The notes under the pieces: generated by a model
Told to the model about the DNA's origin: nothing
Seen by the model: the letters and a program-made list of their open reading frames with translations, nothing else
Databases searched by the model: none
DNA from: Bacteroidaceae bacterium
GTDB lineage: Bacteria; Bacteroidota; Bacteroidia; Bacteroidales; Muribaculaceae
Length of the DNA stretch: 64,000 nucleotides
Direction of reading: 5' to 3'
Assembly (NCBI GenBank): GCA_021768245.1
Contig: JAETNO010000009.1
Coordinates: 26,598-90,597 of the forward strand
Program-made: the position numbers and the translations under genes
In this document: positions 9,492 through 18,183 of the stretch, piece after piece
Numbering within the stretch: position 1 is the stretch's first letter
Layout: every line of letters begins with the position of its first letter

Positions 9492-10349
9492 TTATTCGGT
9501 CTCGAAAGAGTAGCGGGAGAGTGTGTAAGGTGGCTCTTCGCTGCTTCCCCCACGGCTTTCGACCCTGACCGAGGAACCGAAACGGGCTTTAAGAATTGTA
9601 AGTCGGTTGTTCATAAAATACTCATGGTCGGCAAGGGCCTTTTTACGGTCAACCGTCCCGTAACTGTCCACGGAATACATAGGCGGGATAGCCTCGTCGA
9701 CAGTTTCAATCCCTGTCGCCTCCAGACGGATATCATTGTCCGACTCCGCAAGAAGGATAAGTCCCGGAAGACCGCGAAGTTTCCACGGCCCGTCAGAAAC
9801 CGGGATTTCAGGAGTGAACCATGCTCGCCAGTGCCGTCCGTGATAGTCACTCTCAGCCATAATGCAATCATAGCCGAGAATATTGCGCACAGAATCGCTT
9901 TCAATCTTCCAACTGATTTCCCCAAGAGGCTCTTCATATGTGCCAAGTTCATCAGCCCAACGGTCATAGACCTTCAGACTTTCCTTATGGAAATCTTTCA
10001 CAACATACGTGTAGACGGTCTTATCGGGAGCGTTGCCCTTGGACTTGTCGACCGTTATCGACCCGTCCGGACCTTGCATGACCCAAGCCGCCATCTGAAT
10101 CTGGCGCAACTGCTTTTTCCCCTCAGGAGTTGAAGTCATAGAGTCGACGAGCTGGCTCATCGTGTTGAAATATTTCGAGCCATCCTTACCGGTGAGAAGT
10201 TGCATTTTCGAGACCTTAATATCATCATCGGCACTATGGGAGTAGGAATGGCTCCGGCTGTCGTATGATACTTTTACCGATGCCTTTTGCGCATATACAC
10301 ATGAATACGCTACACATATTGATAAAATAGCAAGTATAAATTTTTTCAT
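9492..10349 (-). CDS. GLPGLI family secreted protein (paralogue 4)
   Basis: A 285-residue GLPGLI protein, a Bacteroidetes family of unknown function. It starts with a signal peptide (MKKFILAILSICVAYSCVYA) and carries the signature ESDYHGRHWRAWF, PEIPVSDGPWKLRG and GLPGLI in its middle. Unlike its three relatives it does not end in an ETDY tail but in SRYSFETE. A longer frame from 10427 exists, but the signal peptide fixes the start at 10349 and removes overlap with the preceding gene. It is the last gene of the operon read from 17827, 46 nt after the previous GLPGLI gene. Confidence 0.85.
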   Translation of the reverse strand: MKKFILAILSICVAYSCVYAQKASVKVSYDSRSHSYSHSADDDIKVSKMQLLTGKDGSKYFNTMSQLVDSMTSTPEGKKQLRQIQMAAWVMQGPDGSITVDKSKGNAPDKTVYTYVVKDFHKESLKVYDRWADELGTYEEPLGEISWKIESDSVRNILGYDCIMAESDYHGRHWRAWFTPEIPVSDGPWKLRGLPGLILLAESDNDIRLEATGIETVDEAIPPMYSVDSYGTVDRKKALADHEYFMNNRLTILKARFGSSVRVESRGGSSEEPPYTLSRYSFETE

Positions 10350-10395
10350 ATCATAAACCTTTTCTGATAGTTTACCATTAGAAAGCCACACATAT

Positions 10396-11214
10396 TCAAC
10401 GATAATCCGTTTCAAGGAAATCGACATTTTTATCCACCTTCAAGTCTCCACCGACAATCTTGACCTTACCCGCGGACATAGCATTTATCGTCCCCAATGG
10501 ATTATCATAAAAAGCCCTTTTGCTTTTCATCTGGGATTTGCGGTCGATTTTCTCATAGTTTTCATGTCCGTAGACCGGTTTAATCTCCTTGTCAGTCAAC
10601 TCAAATCCGGTAGCAAAGAACGCATGCTGTCCTGACGGCTCTACCGCCTCAAGAATCAATCCGGGAAGGCCATGGAGCTTCCAAGGGCCATCCGAAACCG
10701 GTATTTCAGGAGCGAACCATACTGTCCACGTCCTGCCGTGGTAGTCAGCGGTAGCCTTCACACATTCATAGCCGAGCAGAGTTTTCACTGAATCAGCCTC
10801 TACCGACCATGCAATATTGCCGAGCGAATCGGGCGAAACGGATTTCCCCACACCAATCTCTTCATAAAAATCAATCCGGGAATCGGGGAAAGACTTCACG
10901 ACATAGAAACTTCCTTTCTTACGGGGCATATTTTTAAAGTCGCCTTTTTCGATAGCTGCACGACGCATCACACTCAAGGCTTCCTTCCCTTCGGGGGTAG
11001 ATTCCAGAGAGTCGATAGCCTCGGTGACGGGGCTGAAAAACTTGGACTGACGCCCGTTTGTGAGAAGATGGTAGCCGTAGACGGACTTCTCTCCGCCCGA
11101 GCCAAGCGGACTTACAAAACGGTAGTCATAAGAGACCTCGATATCCGCCTTCGACTGCGACACGGCGACCAGGGCCATAATACACGACACAAGTAAAAAA
11201 AGCAGTTTTTTCAT
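10396..11214 (-). CDS. GLPGLI family secreted protein (paralogue 3)
   Basis: A 272-residue GLPGLI protein with signal peptide (residues 1-19, MKKLLFLLVSCIMALVAVS). The core reads ATADYHGRTWTVWF, PEIPVSDGPWKLHG, GLPGLILEA. The protein ends in FLETDYR, a tail shared with two of its neighbours. Its ATG overlaps the end of the outer-membrane barrel gene by 4 nt, so the two are probably translated together. Function is unknown; secretion to the periplasm or outer membrane is expected. Confidence 0.85.
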   Translation of the reverse strand: MKKLLFLLVSCIMALVAVSQSKADIEVSYDYRFVSPLGSGGEKSVYGYHLLTNGRQSKFFSPVTEAIDSLESTPEGKEALSVMRRAAIEKGDFKNMPRKKGSFYVVKSFPDSRIDFYEEIGVGKSVSPDSLGNIAWSVEADSVKTLLGYECVKATADYHGRTWTVWFAPEIPVSDGPWKLHGLPGLILEAVEPSGQHAFFATGFELTDKEIKPVYGHENYEKIDRKSQMKSKRAFYDNPLGTINAMSAGKVKIVGGDLKVDKNVDFLETDYR

Positions 11215-13844
11215 TTCCTTAATGTGATTGAAAGCAGTAGTTCGCGTCCGCGCAGACGGCGTTGCGATTCAAATGAACTGAGTTGATTGTATGTGATGTA
11301 ATTATATGTAAGCTTATTGAAAATATTGTTGAGGAGAGCCGAAAGTTCAATACGCTTAGAGGGTTTAAAGACCACCTTCGTGTCAAGCAGGGCCACATTC
11401 TTGAAAACATCGCTGCTCAATTCGTTTCTGTAATACTCTCCCGAGATATGCCATTCCCACTTACGGTGAGGCATTATGTTGAGAAGCAATTCATTCTCCA
11501 TGCTGCCGAGCCATGACGCCGGAATCCCGTTCATCGAGATTCGACCTGAAGAATAATCGATTCTATAATCGATGCTCAGCCAACTGAATGGCGCACCCCC
11601 GAGACTCGCCCCTACAGACCATGAATCAGTCACTGAATTGACATCGCGCATATCTGAAATGAGATTTGACTCACTGCGGTTGAAAGAGCCTGTTATGTTG
11701 GCGCTCCCGCGCATGAAATCCAAAGTCTTCCCTACTTTTCCGGACACCATCAGGTTCTTGCCATCGCTTTCAGCCGGGCTGTAGGAATAGACAATATAGT
11801 CACCATAGAGCTGCTGGGCCATCGTGTAGGGCAAATGAGACCATGATTGCATCACGAAGGCATCGGCAAAGACTCCATGGCGCGTGTGCTTATATGAGAT
11901 TCTCGCGGAGACATTGCGGGAACTTGAATTATAGAAATCATCCACTCCCCGGCGCAACGAGCGGTAGTCGGTCATTATCAGGGCCGGATGAATGAGGTTG
12001 AGATTCATCGGCGAACGCCCCAGTCCTCCGCGAAGGCTCATAGAAAAACGGTTGTTGGGTTTCCACGTCATGCTGAGCGACGGAGAAAAATAGAATTCCG
12101 AACGGTTGGCAAGAGCCTTGTCGAAAGTGTAGCGCGCGAAACTCAAGGGGGCATTAAAGGTCAAATCCACTTTACGAATCCAATATTCCAGCTTCGGGAC
12201 AGCGTAGGCCGTGAAACAGTCGGTATTAATCACATTGTGCATCCCGTCATCCCGGCTGATGAAATCGAAATCACCAAGGCAGTCAGAATTCATGGTCCGG
12301 AAATAAGCTTTCAATCCCCCTTCAAGACTGACCGTGACCCCCATGAGCGAGAAAGCATAGGCGGCACTTTCGTTGGTATGGAAGGCATGGTCACCGACCC
12401 GCTGACTGACGGAGGTTCCATCCATGGCCACAGAAAGGGTCTGCGGCAACGACTCCCACTGGTTATCGCTCTGGAAAGTGACGAGATGGGTTCCCATCCC
12501 GCGTCCGGAGCCTGAGGCATGGCTATTGAAACGCTTTATAATCTTAAGGTTATTGCTGACATAATAGTCTGGCAATGATGCTGTCTGGGCGTTGGGAAGC
12601 GAGCCTGTGACACCGAGGCGCATATCGTCCCAATCGATATTGGTCTTGAGAGTGTTGTTGACGAAGGCCGTCCTATGGTTCAGCTCATAAGTCAACTTCC
12701 CCGACAGAGAATGGCAACGGTCAACACCAGTACGGTTCTCCGTAATAACCCGGTCGGGAGCAGGACTATCGCCTGAGCCGGTCTTGAAATATGTGGTGAT
12801 ATTTGTCGCATCGGCTGTCACACGATTAAAGGAATAGTCAATCTGAGCCTTCAGTTCACCACCTTTGAGTTTCCACAGACTGCTTGTGGAGACTATCGCC
12901 GAACGGTTGAAAAGCGTGCGTCGGGCATCAAGCGACGGAACCGAGGGCAAGGAGAGTCCGATGTAGCGGCTAAGCCCGGTGGAACGGCGCGAGGAGAAAA
13001 AATCTGTCGTGTTCAGCGACAGGTCTTCGCCGGTATTATTGGTCTTAAATGTCGTTATGTTCTGAAACGAGGGCATAACAGCCATCGCAAACAGCTCTCC
13101 GTCCCATCGCGGCCCGTCGGGCTGACGGCCATAGCCTGCACCCGCATCCCCGTGGAATGACCATGTGGCCTTAGCCTTATTCTTGAGCTTAAGATTTATG
13201 GCGGCCTTATCGGAGAAGGATATGCCTGACAAGACCTGCATAGGCTGATGATTTTCCATCACCTCCACAGCCCCGACATCCTCATGGTTGATTCCGTTCG
13301 TGGCCACTCCGTATTTGCCGCCGAGGAGGTCGGAGCCTTCGATATAGAACTTATTTATGTCCTCACCCTGATATTTAATCTTGCCGGATTTCTCGACATC
13401 GATTCCGGGCATGCGTTTGAGCACATCGCCAATCGAGCGGTCCTGCTCCTGAGCGAAAGTGCCGACATTGTAGGTGACGGTGTCGCCCTGCTCGCGGATA
13501 CGGTCGGCCTTCACGGCCACCTCCTTCAGCTGAATCGCTCCTGGTTCAAGAAAAACCGTCAGAGGGAAACGCACACTGTCAAGAGCGACTGACTTACGGG
13601 CATAGCCCATCATCGAGACTTCAAGCCTGCATGAAGCCACTGAAGGGACGGTGATTGAAAAACTCCCGTCGGATTTTGAAGTAGCGAATTTCTTAATCTT
13701 CCCGTCGGAACCCTTCACAATGACCGATGCCCCGACAAGAGCCTCATTCATCTCCTTGTCAATCACCTTGCCGGCCACATTGACCTGAGCCGTGGCACAG
13801 ACAGCGGCAATACAAAATAATATGGTCAACAGAAAGAATCTCAT
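11211..13844 (-). CDS. TonB-dependent-receptor-type outer-membrane beta-barrel with carboxypeptidase-like N-domain
   Basis: An 877-residue outer-membrane protein. A signal peptide (1-19) is followed by a carboxypeptidase-regulatory-like beta sandwich (about 22-105, starting VNVAGKVIDKEMNEALVGAS), a plug-type region (about 110-235 with IGDVLKRMPGIDV and NKFYIEGSDLLGGKYG) and a long barrel of alternating aromatic strands. The order fits the Bacteroidetes outer-membrane beta-barrel/TonB-dependent receptor group, but no SusD partner lies beside it. It overlaps by 4 nt with a GLPGLI gene on each side (11211-11214 and 13841-13844), so the barrel and GLPGLI products are probably made in step. Substrate unknown. 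Confidence 0.85.
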   Translation of the reverse strand: MRFFLLTILFCIAAVCATAQVNVAGKVIDKEMNEALVGASVIVKGSDGKIKKFATSKSDGSFSITVPSVASCRLEVSMMGYARKSVALDSVRFPLTVFLEPGAIQLKEVAVKADRIREQGDTVTYNVGTFAQEQDRSIGDVLKRMPGIDVEKSGKIKYQGEDINKFYIEGSDLLGGKYGVATNGINHEDVGAVEVMENHQPMQVLSGISFSDKAAINLKLKNKAKATWSFHGDAGAGYGRQPDGPRWDGELFAMAVMPSFQNITTFKTNNTGEDLSLNTTDFFSSRRSTGLSRYIGLSLPSVPSLDARRTLFNRSAIVSTSSLWKLKGGELKAQIDYSFNRVTADATNITTYFKTGSGDSPAPDRVITENRTGVDRCHSLSGKLTYELNHRTAFVNNTLKTNIDWDDMRLGVTGSLPNAQTASLPDYYVSNNLKIIKRFNSHASGSGRGMGTHLVTFQSDNQWESLPQTLSVAMDGTSVSQRVGDHAFHTNESAAYAFSLMGVTVSLEGGLKAYFRTMNSDCLGDFDFISRDDGMHNVINTDCFTAYAVPKLEYWIRKVDLTFNAPLSFARYTFDKALANRSEFYFSPSLSMTWKPNNRFSMSLRGGLGRSPMNLNLIHPALIMTDYRSLRRGVDDFYNSSSRNVSARISYKHTRHGVFADAFVMQSWSHLPYTMAQQLYGDYIVYSYSPAESDGKNLMVSGKVGKTLDFMRGSANITGSFNRSESNLISDMRDVNSVTDSWSVGASLGGAPFSWLSIDYRIDYSSGRISMNGIPASWLGSMENELLLNIMPHRKWEWHISGEYYRNELSSDVFKNVALLDTKVVFKPSKRIELSALLNNIFNKLTYNYITYNQLSSFESQRRLRGRELLLSITLRK

Positions 13845-14701
13845 TCGTGATAATCGGTTTCAATTAAATCGTCGCTGTCTTCTCCGGCATTGACAGAGGC
13901 AGGCAACTTGACTTTACCGCCGGTCATCGTACCAATCCAGGCGGCACGGTTTTTTCTTGAATAATCACGCATCCTGAGGACAGCCTTACGATTGGATATG
14001 AAGTAACGGTCATCCTCAAACGAAGGTTTCAGCCGCTCATCGCACTGCTGGAGACCGGTAATCACGAAAGAATACAAAGCTCCGTCGCAGGTTGCCTCCA
14101 TAATCAATCCCGGAAGGCCACAGAGCTGCCAAGGGCCGTCCTGAACCGGAACATCGGGCGCAAACCACGCACTCCAACGCCGACCGTGATAATCGGCAGT
14201 GGCATATTGACAATCATAGCCCATAACAGTTTTGGTCGAGTCGCCAAGTTCCCACCGGAGGTCGGCCATTTCCACATCATAGCGATAGCGGTCGCCCGCA
14301 GAGTCCCAGACCCTGATTGAGCCCTGACTGAAATCCTTCAGACATTTATAACGTGACTCACGGGAGAATCCCTGACTTTTCAGGATATCAAAGGGGCGTT
14401 TCGTATTGTCATCAACAAAAGCCTGCATAGCGGCATCCCAGGCTTGCTGAAGGATGATTTTGCCCTGAGGGTCATTCTCAAGGGAATCCACGTAGAAAGT
14501 GCGAGGGTCATAGTAATAGGACATTCCCGGAGCCATCTGCAGGACAAAACTCCGTATAAACGGTGACCTCTGCCCCGTCTTGCCGTTGAGCGAGAGGGTT
14601 ATGAAGTCATACTGAGCCTTAAGCGTCGCCTCGGGGAGTTCTTGCGCCATAGCCGGCATCACAGCGATGACGAACACGATAGATGACAATATACGTTTCA
14701 T
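13841..14701 (-). CDS. GLPGLI family secreted protein (paralogue 2)
   Basis: A 286-residue GLPGLI protein with signal peptide (residues 1-19, MKRILSSIVFVIAVMPAMA). The core is ATADYHGRRWSAWF, PDVPVQDGPWQLCG, GLPGLIMEA. It ends in LIETDYHE, close to the tails of paralogues 1 and 3. Its stop overlaps the start of the barrel gene by 4 nt, and it follows paralogue 1 by 14 nt. Confidence 0.85.
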   Translation of the reverse strand: MKRILSSIVFVIAVMPAMAQELPEATLKAQYDFITLSLNGKTGQRSPFIRSFVLQMAPGMSYYYDPRTFYVDSLENDPQGKIILQQAWDAAMQAFVDDNTKRPFDILKSQGFSRESRYKCLKDFSQGSIRVWDSAGDRYRYDVEMADLRWELGDSTKTVMGYDCQYATADYHGRRWSAWFAPDVPVQDGPWQLCGLPGLIMEATCDGALYSFVITGLQQCDERLKPSFEDDRYFISNRKAVLRMRDYSRKNRAAWIGTMTGGKVKLPASVNAGEDSDDLIETDYHE

Positions 14702-14715
14702 AATAATCCGTGCTT

Positions 14716-15597
14716 TCAGTGATAGTCCGTTTCGAGAAAATCATATTTCCTCGTTTCATCCGTGACGGGGGCATCCGGGCCGAGATTGAGACCAATCTGA
14801 GCTTTAAGCATGGCGTTGCCGTTCTCACGCGAATTGCGCTCCATTTTAAGCATTTCGATACGCGATATCCTGTCGTAGCGCTTTGTGTCGTAAACCGGAC
14901 GAATCACATCATCGCTTTCCTCGATGCCATCCGCCATAAAGTGATGCTGGCTGGAGGATTCGTAGGCTTCAAGAATCAATCCGGGCAAGCCATGCAGCTT
15001 CCATGGCCCATCCTGAAGGGGAATCTCCGGGGCGAACCATACCGTCCACTGACGGCCATGGTAAAGAGCGTAAGCCTTGACACACTCATAGCCGAGAAGT
15101 AGTCTGGTAGAATCGGAAATTTCCCATGCGATATCGTCAAGAGGTTCGGTATAACAATAGTTACCTGTCATACCGACATAGTCATAGACACGATATTCAT
15201 TCTTAATTTTTGACTTGAATACATATAGCTGTGTCTTATATACCACAGCGTCCATAATCGAAAGGTCTTTTGTATCCCAATACTTTCTGAACGCCTCGTC
15301 AAAAATCTGTTTTGAAATCGCTCTGCCCGACGGAGTCGATTCCAAAGAGTCCTTATATTCCGTCTTACGGTTGAAGAATTTAGATTCCCTCTGATTCGCA
15401 AGCAGGATGAAGGGGATGTCCGTTTCCACAACACCGTCACTTCCCCTGACAAATTTTTTATGATAATTATAACTGACCTTTATATCAGCCCGGGGAAATT
15501 CTGCTTCCTTTTTTGAATGCATGGCAAAAGGAAGCGTCAAAAATGAAACGACCATGAGAGCCGTTGCTAAGCCACTGAGTTTTCCGTCGTACAGCAT
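14716..15597 (-). CDS. GLPGLI family secreted protein (paralogue 1)
   Basis: A 293-residue GLPGLI protein. A hydrophobic stretch at residues 8-27 acts as signal or anchor (GLATALMVVSFLTLPFAM). The core is AYALYHGRQWTVWF, PEIPLQDGPWKLHG, GLPGLILEA, and the C-terminus is FLETDYH. It lies 36 nt after the M56/TonB gene and 14 nt before paralogue 2, so it is the first effector gene behind the regulatory pair. Confidence 0.85.
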   Translation of the reverse strand: MLYDGKLSGLATALMVVSFLTLPFAMHSKKEAEFPRADIKVSYNYHKKFVRGSDGVVETDIPFILLANQRESKFFNRKTEYKDSLESTPSGRAISKQIFDEAFRKYWDTKDLSIMDAVVYKTQLYVFKSKIKNEYRVYDYVGMTGNYCYTEPLDDIAWEISDSTRLLLGYECVKAYALYHGRQWTVWFAPEIPLQDGPWKLHGLPGLILEAYESSSQHHFMADGIEESDDVIRPVYDTKRYDRISRIEMLKMERNSRENGNAMLKAQIGLNLGPDAPVTDETRKYDFLETDYH

Positions 15598-15633
15598 AAT
15601 GGAGAATAAAGTGAGGAGAGAGGGGGAATCGTA

Positions 15634-17328
15634 TTACTTGTCCAGTTCTATATACATGATAGCCTTTCCGTCGGGGTCTGATTTCTTGTCGATGGTTATC
15701 GATTTTATCTCTTGGGATTTAATCTTATTTAAATCATCCTCATAGAGCTTTCCATTGACATAGATTTTAATCTTACTCTCATCGACGGGGCTTCCATTAA
15801 TGATAATGGCACAATTTTTTTCTCCGGATTCGTCTTTAAGCGATATCGGCTGCGACGAAATTCCGGAAGGCACAGTTGAAACCGACGCAAACTTCCCGTT
15901 ATTATCGTCGCCGGTAAGTTTGAAAGACACCGGAATGGTGTACCAGACATTGACCGGTTTGCCGTTCATTCTCCCCGGGATGAATTTAGGAAGCGTCTTA
16001 ACCACACGGACAGCTTCTGCATCAAGTTCCGGGGATTTGCCACGGAGCACTTTCACCTCACCGATTGAACCGTCGGCCTTAACGACGAACTGGATTATCA
16101 CACGGCCCTGGATATTATTTTCCATGGCTTCTTTGGGATAACAGATGTTTTTCGATATGTACTCCAGAAGACCCTTATCCCCTCTATCGGAAAATTCAGG
16201 CTTGATTTCCACAACGGTGAATGACTTGTTAGAGTCATCATCGGGTACCGGTGCGGTTTCGACAGACGTCGCAGGACGTGAACCAGACTCATCGGCGGCA
16301 TCCGAAATGTCGCCGGCATCCGAAATGTCAGATTCAGAAGTGACGGCAATCATTTGCGAAGCATCATTTTTATTTTCCGAAGCATTTTCACTAACTTTGC
16401 TTTCGTCAACGGTCACGGATGAAATCCGGGCCATCGATATATCGGAAAGGGCTGAGGCCACGACATCAATGCCGGTCAAGGCGAGAGAGACTGCCAGTGC
16501 AGGCACCAGAACAAGCCCGCGAAGACGGCGTGAAGCCGAAGGATTTGATTTGTACATCATGGTGATACGTTTTTTAAGTTTACTATGATTCAGGCTGTTG
16601 GCGAGTGACGGGAATCTCGCGCCGACAGCCTTTTTAATTAATAGCATCTGATAGTCACGGGGAGCGATGCCCGAAGCAAGAACCGCGCTGTCGGCCTGAT
16701 ATTCGTGGACGGTTTTCAATTCCTCGCGCATGAGCCATGCCGCAGGATTATACCATTGGAAAATAGACACGAGCTGGGCAAAAAGGAGGTCTACCCAATG
16801 ATGAAGGGAGAGGTGACGGAATTCATGAGTACGAATCATAAAGCCGCTCTCCTCCCAATCCACAGCTGACATCACCACGAAACGCCACCAACTGAAGGGG
16901 GCTATAGACGGGTCGGAGGTGACCAACACTTTATAGTGGCCGTCCTCGACGATACGCGACCGCGATATCAGGCACACAAGCCTGAAAAGAATCCACAGAG
17001 TGTGGAGTCCGACGATAATCATGCCTGTCAAATAGACGCAGAGAAGGACTGACATGAAGACGGGGTGTCCGGCCTCCGTATCGTCAACCGCAAACGAAAG
17101 CTCAATATCACCCACATCAATAACCGCAGGCCCGGTCACGGAAGGCGCTATGGCCGACATGACGAATCCGGTCAAAGGTAGGGCCATCAACGCGAGGAAA
17201 TATATTGACCACAGCGCGAATCTGTTGAAGCGGTGCTGATTCTCGCCGGCCATCATCCACTTATAAGCGAGGTAGAGCATGGCAAGAATTATCGAGCTAT
17301 ATAGAGAGTAGGACAGAATGGAGCCCAT
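15634..17328 (-). CDS. BlaR1-like M56 metallopeptidase with TonB C-terminal domain
   Basis: A 564-residue inner-membrane protein. Membrane segments lie near residues 4-24, 36-58, 88-118 and 270-295. Between them is the M56 protease with HEFRH (168-172, HExxH) and the downstream HEYQAD. In BlaR1/MecR1 such proteases cleave or inactivate the BlaI repressor when a ligand is sensed. After a Ser/Asp-rich linker comes a periplasmic TonB_C domain (about 390-471, with YPKEAMENNIQGRVIIQF and VWYTIPVSF), and then a C-terminal part (about 510-564) that looks like a TonB-receptor plug repeat (VNGKLYEDDLNKI). No penicillin-binding sensor domain is present. The start at 17328 was chosen because the longer frame overlaps blaI. 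It sits 97 nt after blaI and 36 nt before the first GLPGLI gene. Confidence 0.85.
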   Translation of the reverse strand: MGSILSYSLYSSIILAMLYLAYKWMMAGENQHRFNRFALWSIYFLALMALPLTGFVMSAIAPSVTGPAVIDVGDIELSFAVDDTEAGHPVFMSVLLCVYLTGMIIVGLHTLWILFRLVCLISRSRIVEDGHYKVLVTSDPSIAPFSWWRFVVMSAVDWEESGFMIRTHEFRHLSLHHWVDLLFAQLVSIFQWYNPAAWLMREELKTVHEYQADSAVLASGIAPRDYQMLLIKKAVGARFPSLANSLNHSKLKKRITMMYKSNPSASRRLRGLVLVPALAVSLALTGIDVVASALSDISMARISSVTVDESKVSENASENKNDASQMIAVTSESDISDAGDISDAADESGSRPATSVETAPVPDDDSNKSFTVVEIKPEFSDRGDKGLLEYISKNICYPKEAMENNIQGRVIIQFVVKADGSIGEVKVLRGKSPELDAEAVRVVKTLPKFIPGRMNGKPVNVWYTIPVSFKLTGDDNNGKFASVSTVPSGISSQPISLKDESGEKNCAIIINGSPVDESKIKIYVNGKLYEDDLNKIKSQEIKSITIDKKSDPDGKAIMYIELDK

Positions 17329-17425
17329 CGGAATTTGAGTTTTGTGTTTTAAGGGTTGAGGGTTGAGTGAATCCAAGGCCGGAAACAAATATTGAATACC
17401 AAACCTTAAATTGAAGATAGGAGGT

Positions 17426-17827
17426 TTAAGAGTTGGGGGTCGAGGGGGGGGTATTTTTACTTTCGACAAGGTCGATTATCTCACGGAGTTCATCAACCGA
17501 TATTTTCTCTTCCTCGACGAGAGCTGACACAGCGTTCTTGTAGGAATTATTGAAATAATCCTTAACAAGCTGTGCAAGTGACTTCTTCATAAAAAATTCT
17601 TTCCTGGCCACGGCGTAATAGCGATAGGTAGGGCCGAACACTTCATGAGCAACATGGCCTTTCTCCTCGAGTATACGCATCACGGTGGAAATGGTGTTGA
17701 AGTGAGGTTTAGGTTCGGGGTAAATTTCAAGCATCTCACGCACGAACATCGGGCCGTTCTCCCAAAGCATCTGCATGAGGATTTTTTCTTTTTCGGTCAA
17801 GGCCTGAGGTTTTCTTCCAGCTTTCAT
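17426..17827 (-). CDS. BlaI/MecI/CopY-family transcriptional repressor
   Basis: A 133-residue winged-helix repressor. The N-terminal helix-turn-helix covers about residues 8-72 (LTEKEKILMQMLWENGP and NTISTVMRILEEKGHV); a helical dimerisation part follows. In BlaI and MecI the cut by the partner protease falls in this C-terminal part. It is followed by the M56 protease gene, and several ACTA/TAGT dyads upstream look like its own operators, so autoregulation of the operon is likely. The family also contains copper-responsive CopY, so the inducing signal is open. Confidence 0.9.
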   Translation of the reverse strand: MKAGRKPQALTEKEKILMQMLWENGPMFVREMLEIYPEPKPHFNTISTVMRILEEKGHVAHEVFGPTYRYYAVARKEFFMKKSLAQLVKDYFNNSYKNAVSALVEEEKISVDELREIIDLVESKNTPPSTPNS

Positions 17828-17833
17828 AATTAT

Positions 17834-17847
17834 ATATAGTACTATAT
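17834..17847. promoter_or_regulatory. 14-bp palindrome at the blaI start (candidate BlaI operator)
   Basis: ATATAGTACTATAT is a perfect palindrome ending within 7 nt of the blaI start codon. Its AGTACT centre carries the ACTA/TAGT half-sites also found in the two dyads further upstream. A repressor bound here would block transcription or early elongation. The link to BlaI is inference. Confidence 0.5.
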
Positions 17848-17860
17848 TTTTAATTTTTCT

Positions 17861-17926
17861 ACTAATTTATTAGTTACGCAGCAAAATTATAATTAAAATT
17901 TAAAGTACACAACTAAATTATTAGTT
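17861..17926. promoter_or_regulatory. Pair of ACTAA/TTAGT dyads upstream of blaI (candidate BlaI operators)
   Basis: ACTAATTTATTAGT (17861-17874; 6-bp arms, 2-nt centre) and AACTAAATTATTAGTT (17911-17926; 6-bp arms, 4-nt centre) are perfect inverted repeats 36 nt apart in an AT-rich stretch before blaI. Shared half-site ACTAA is what a dimeric winged-helix repressor would bind. No exact TAnnTTTG promoter box was found here, so promoter position is open. Confidence 0.55.
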
Positions 17927-18126
17927 TTATTTAGTTAAATATTATTAACAGATATATCCCACATCAGAATTACAGAAGTGCCAACCGATAATAAATCCAA
18001 TCCATTACTGACCCATAGCTGAAAACGCATTTTAAAAATTTAAACAGTCACTCAGAGTATGCGTAACATATTTTTAGATAAATTATTGTCAAAGGATAGA
18101 TATCTTATAGCCATGATACACAACAC
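17927..18126. other. Gene-free AT-rich spacer between blaI operon and ompA terminator
   Basis: Apart from the blaI dyads on its right-hand neighbour side and the ompA terminator, I see no reading frame, repeat or RNA here. Confidence 0.4.
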
Positions 18127-18160
18127 AAAAAAGCCCCGATTCCTGCGGGGGAACCGGGGC
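18127..18160 (-). terminator. Rho-independent terminator of the OmpA gene
   Basis: On the minus strand GCCCCGGTTCC pairs with its complement around a short loop (18133-18160) and is followed by TTTTTT (18132-18127), 23 nt after the ompA stop codon. A GC-rich stem with a U tract is a classical terminator. Confidence 0.85.
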
Positions 18161-18183
18161 AGAGTTATGAAAACTTCGTTAGA

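Noticed and set aside
10350..10427. Longer start for the last GLPGLI protein
   Set aside because: It overlaps the preceding gene and would bury the signal peptide.
17329..17469. Longer start for the M56/TonB protein
   Set aside because: The added residues are Pro-rich, overlap blaI and would place non-membrane sequence before the first membrane helix.
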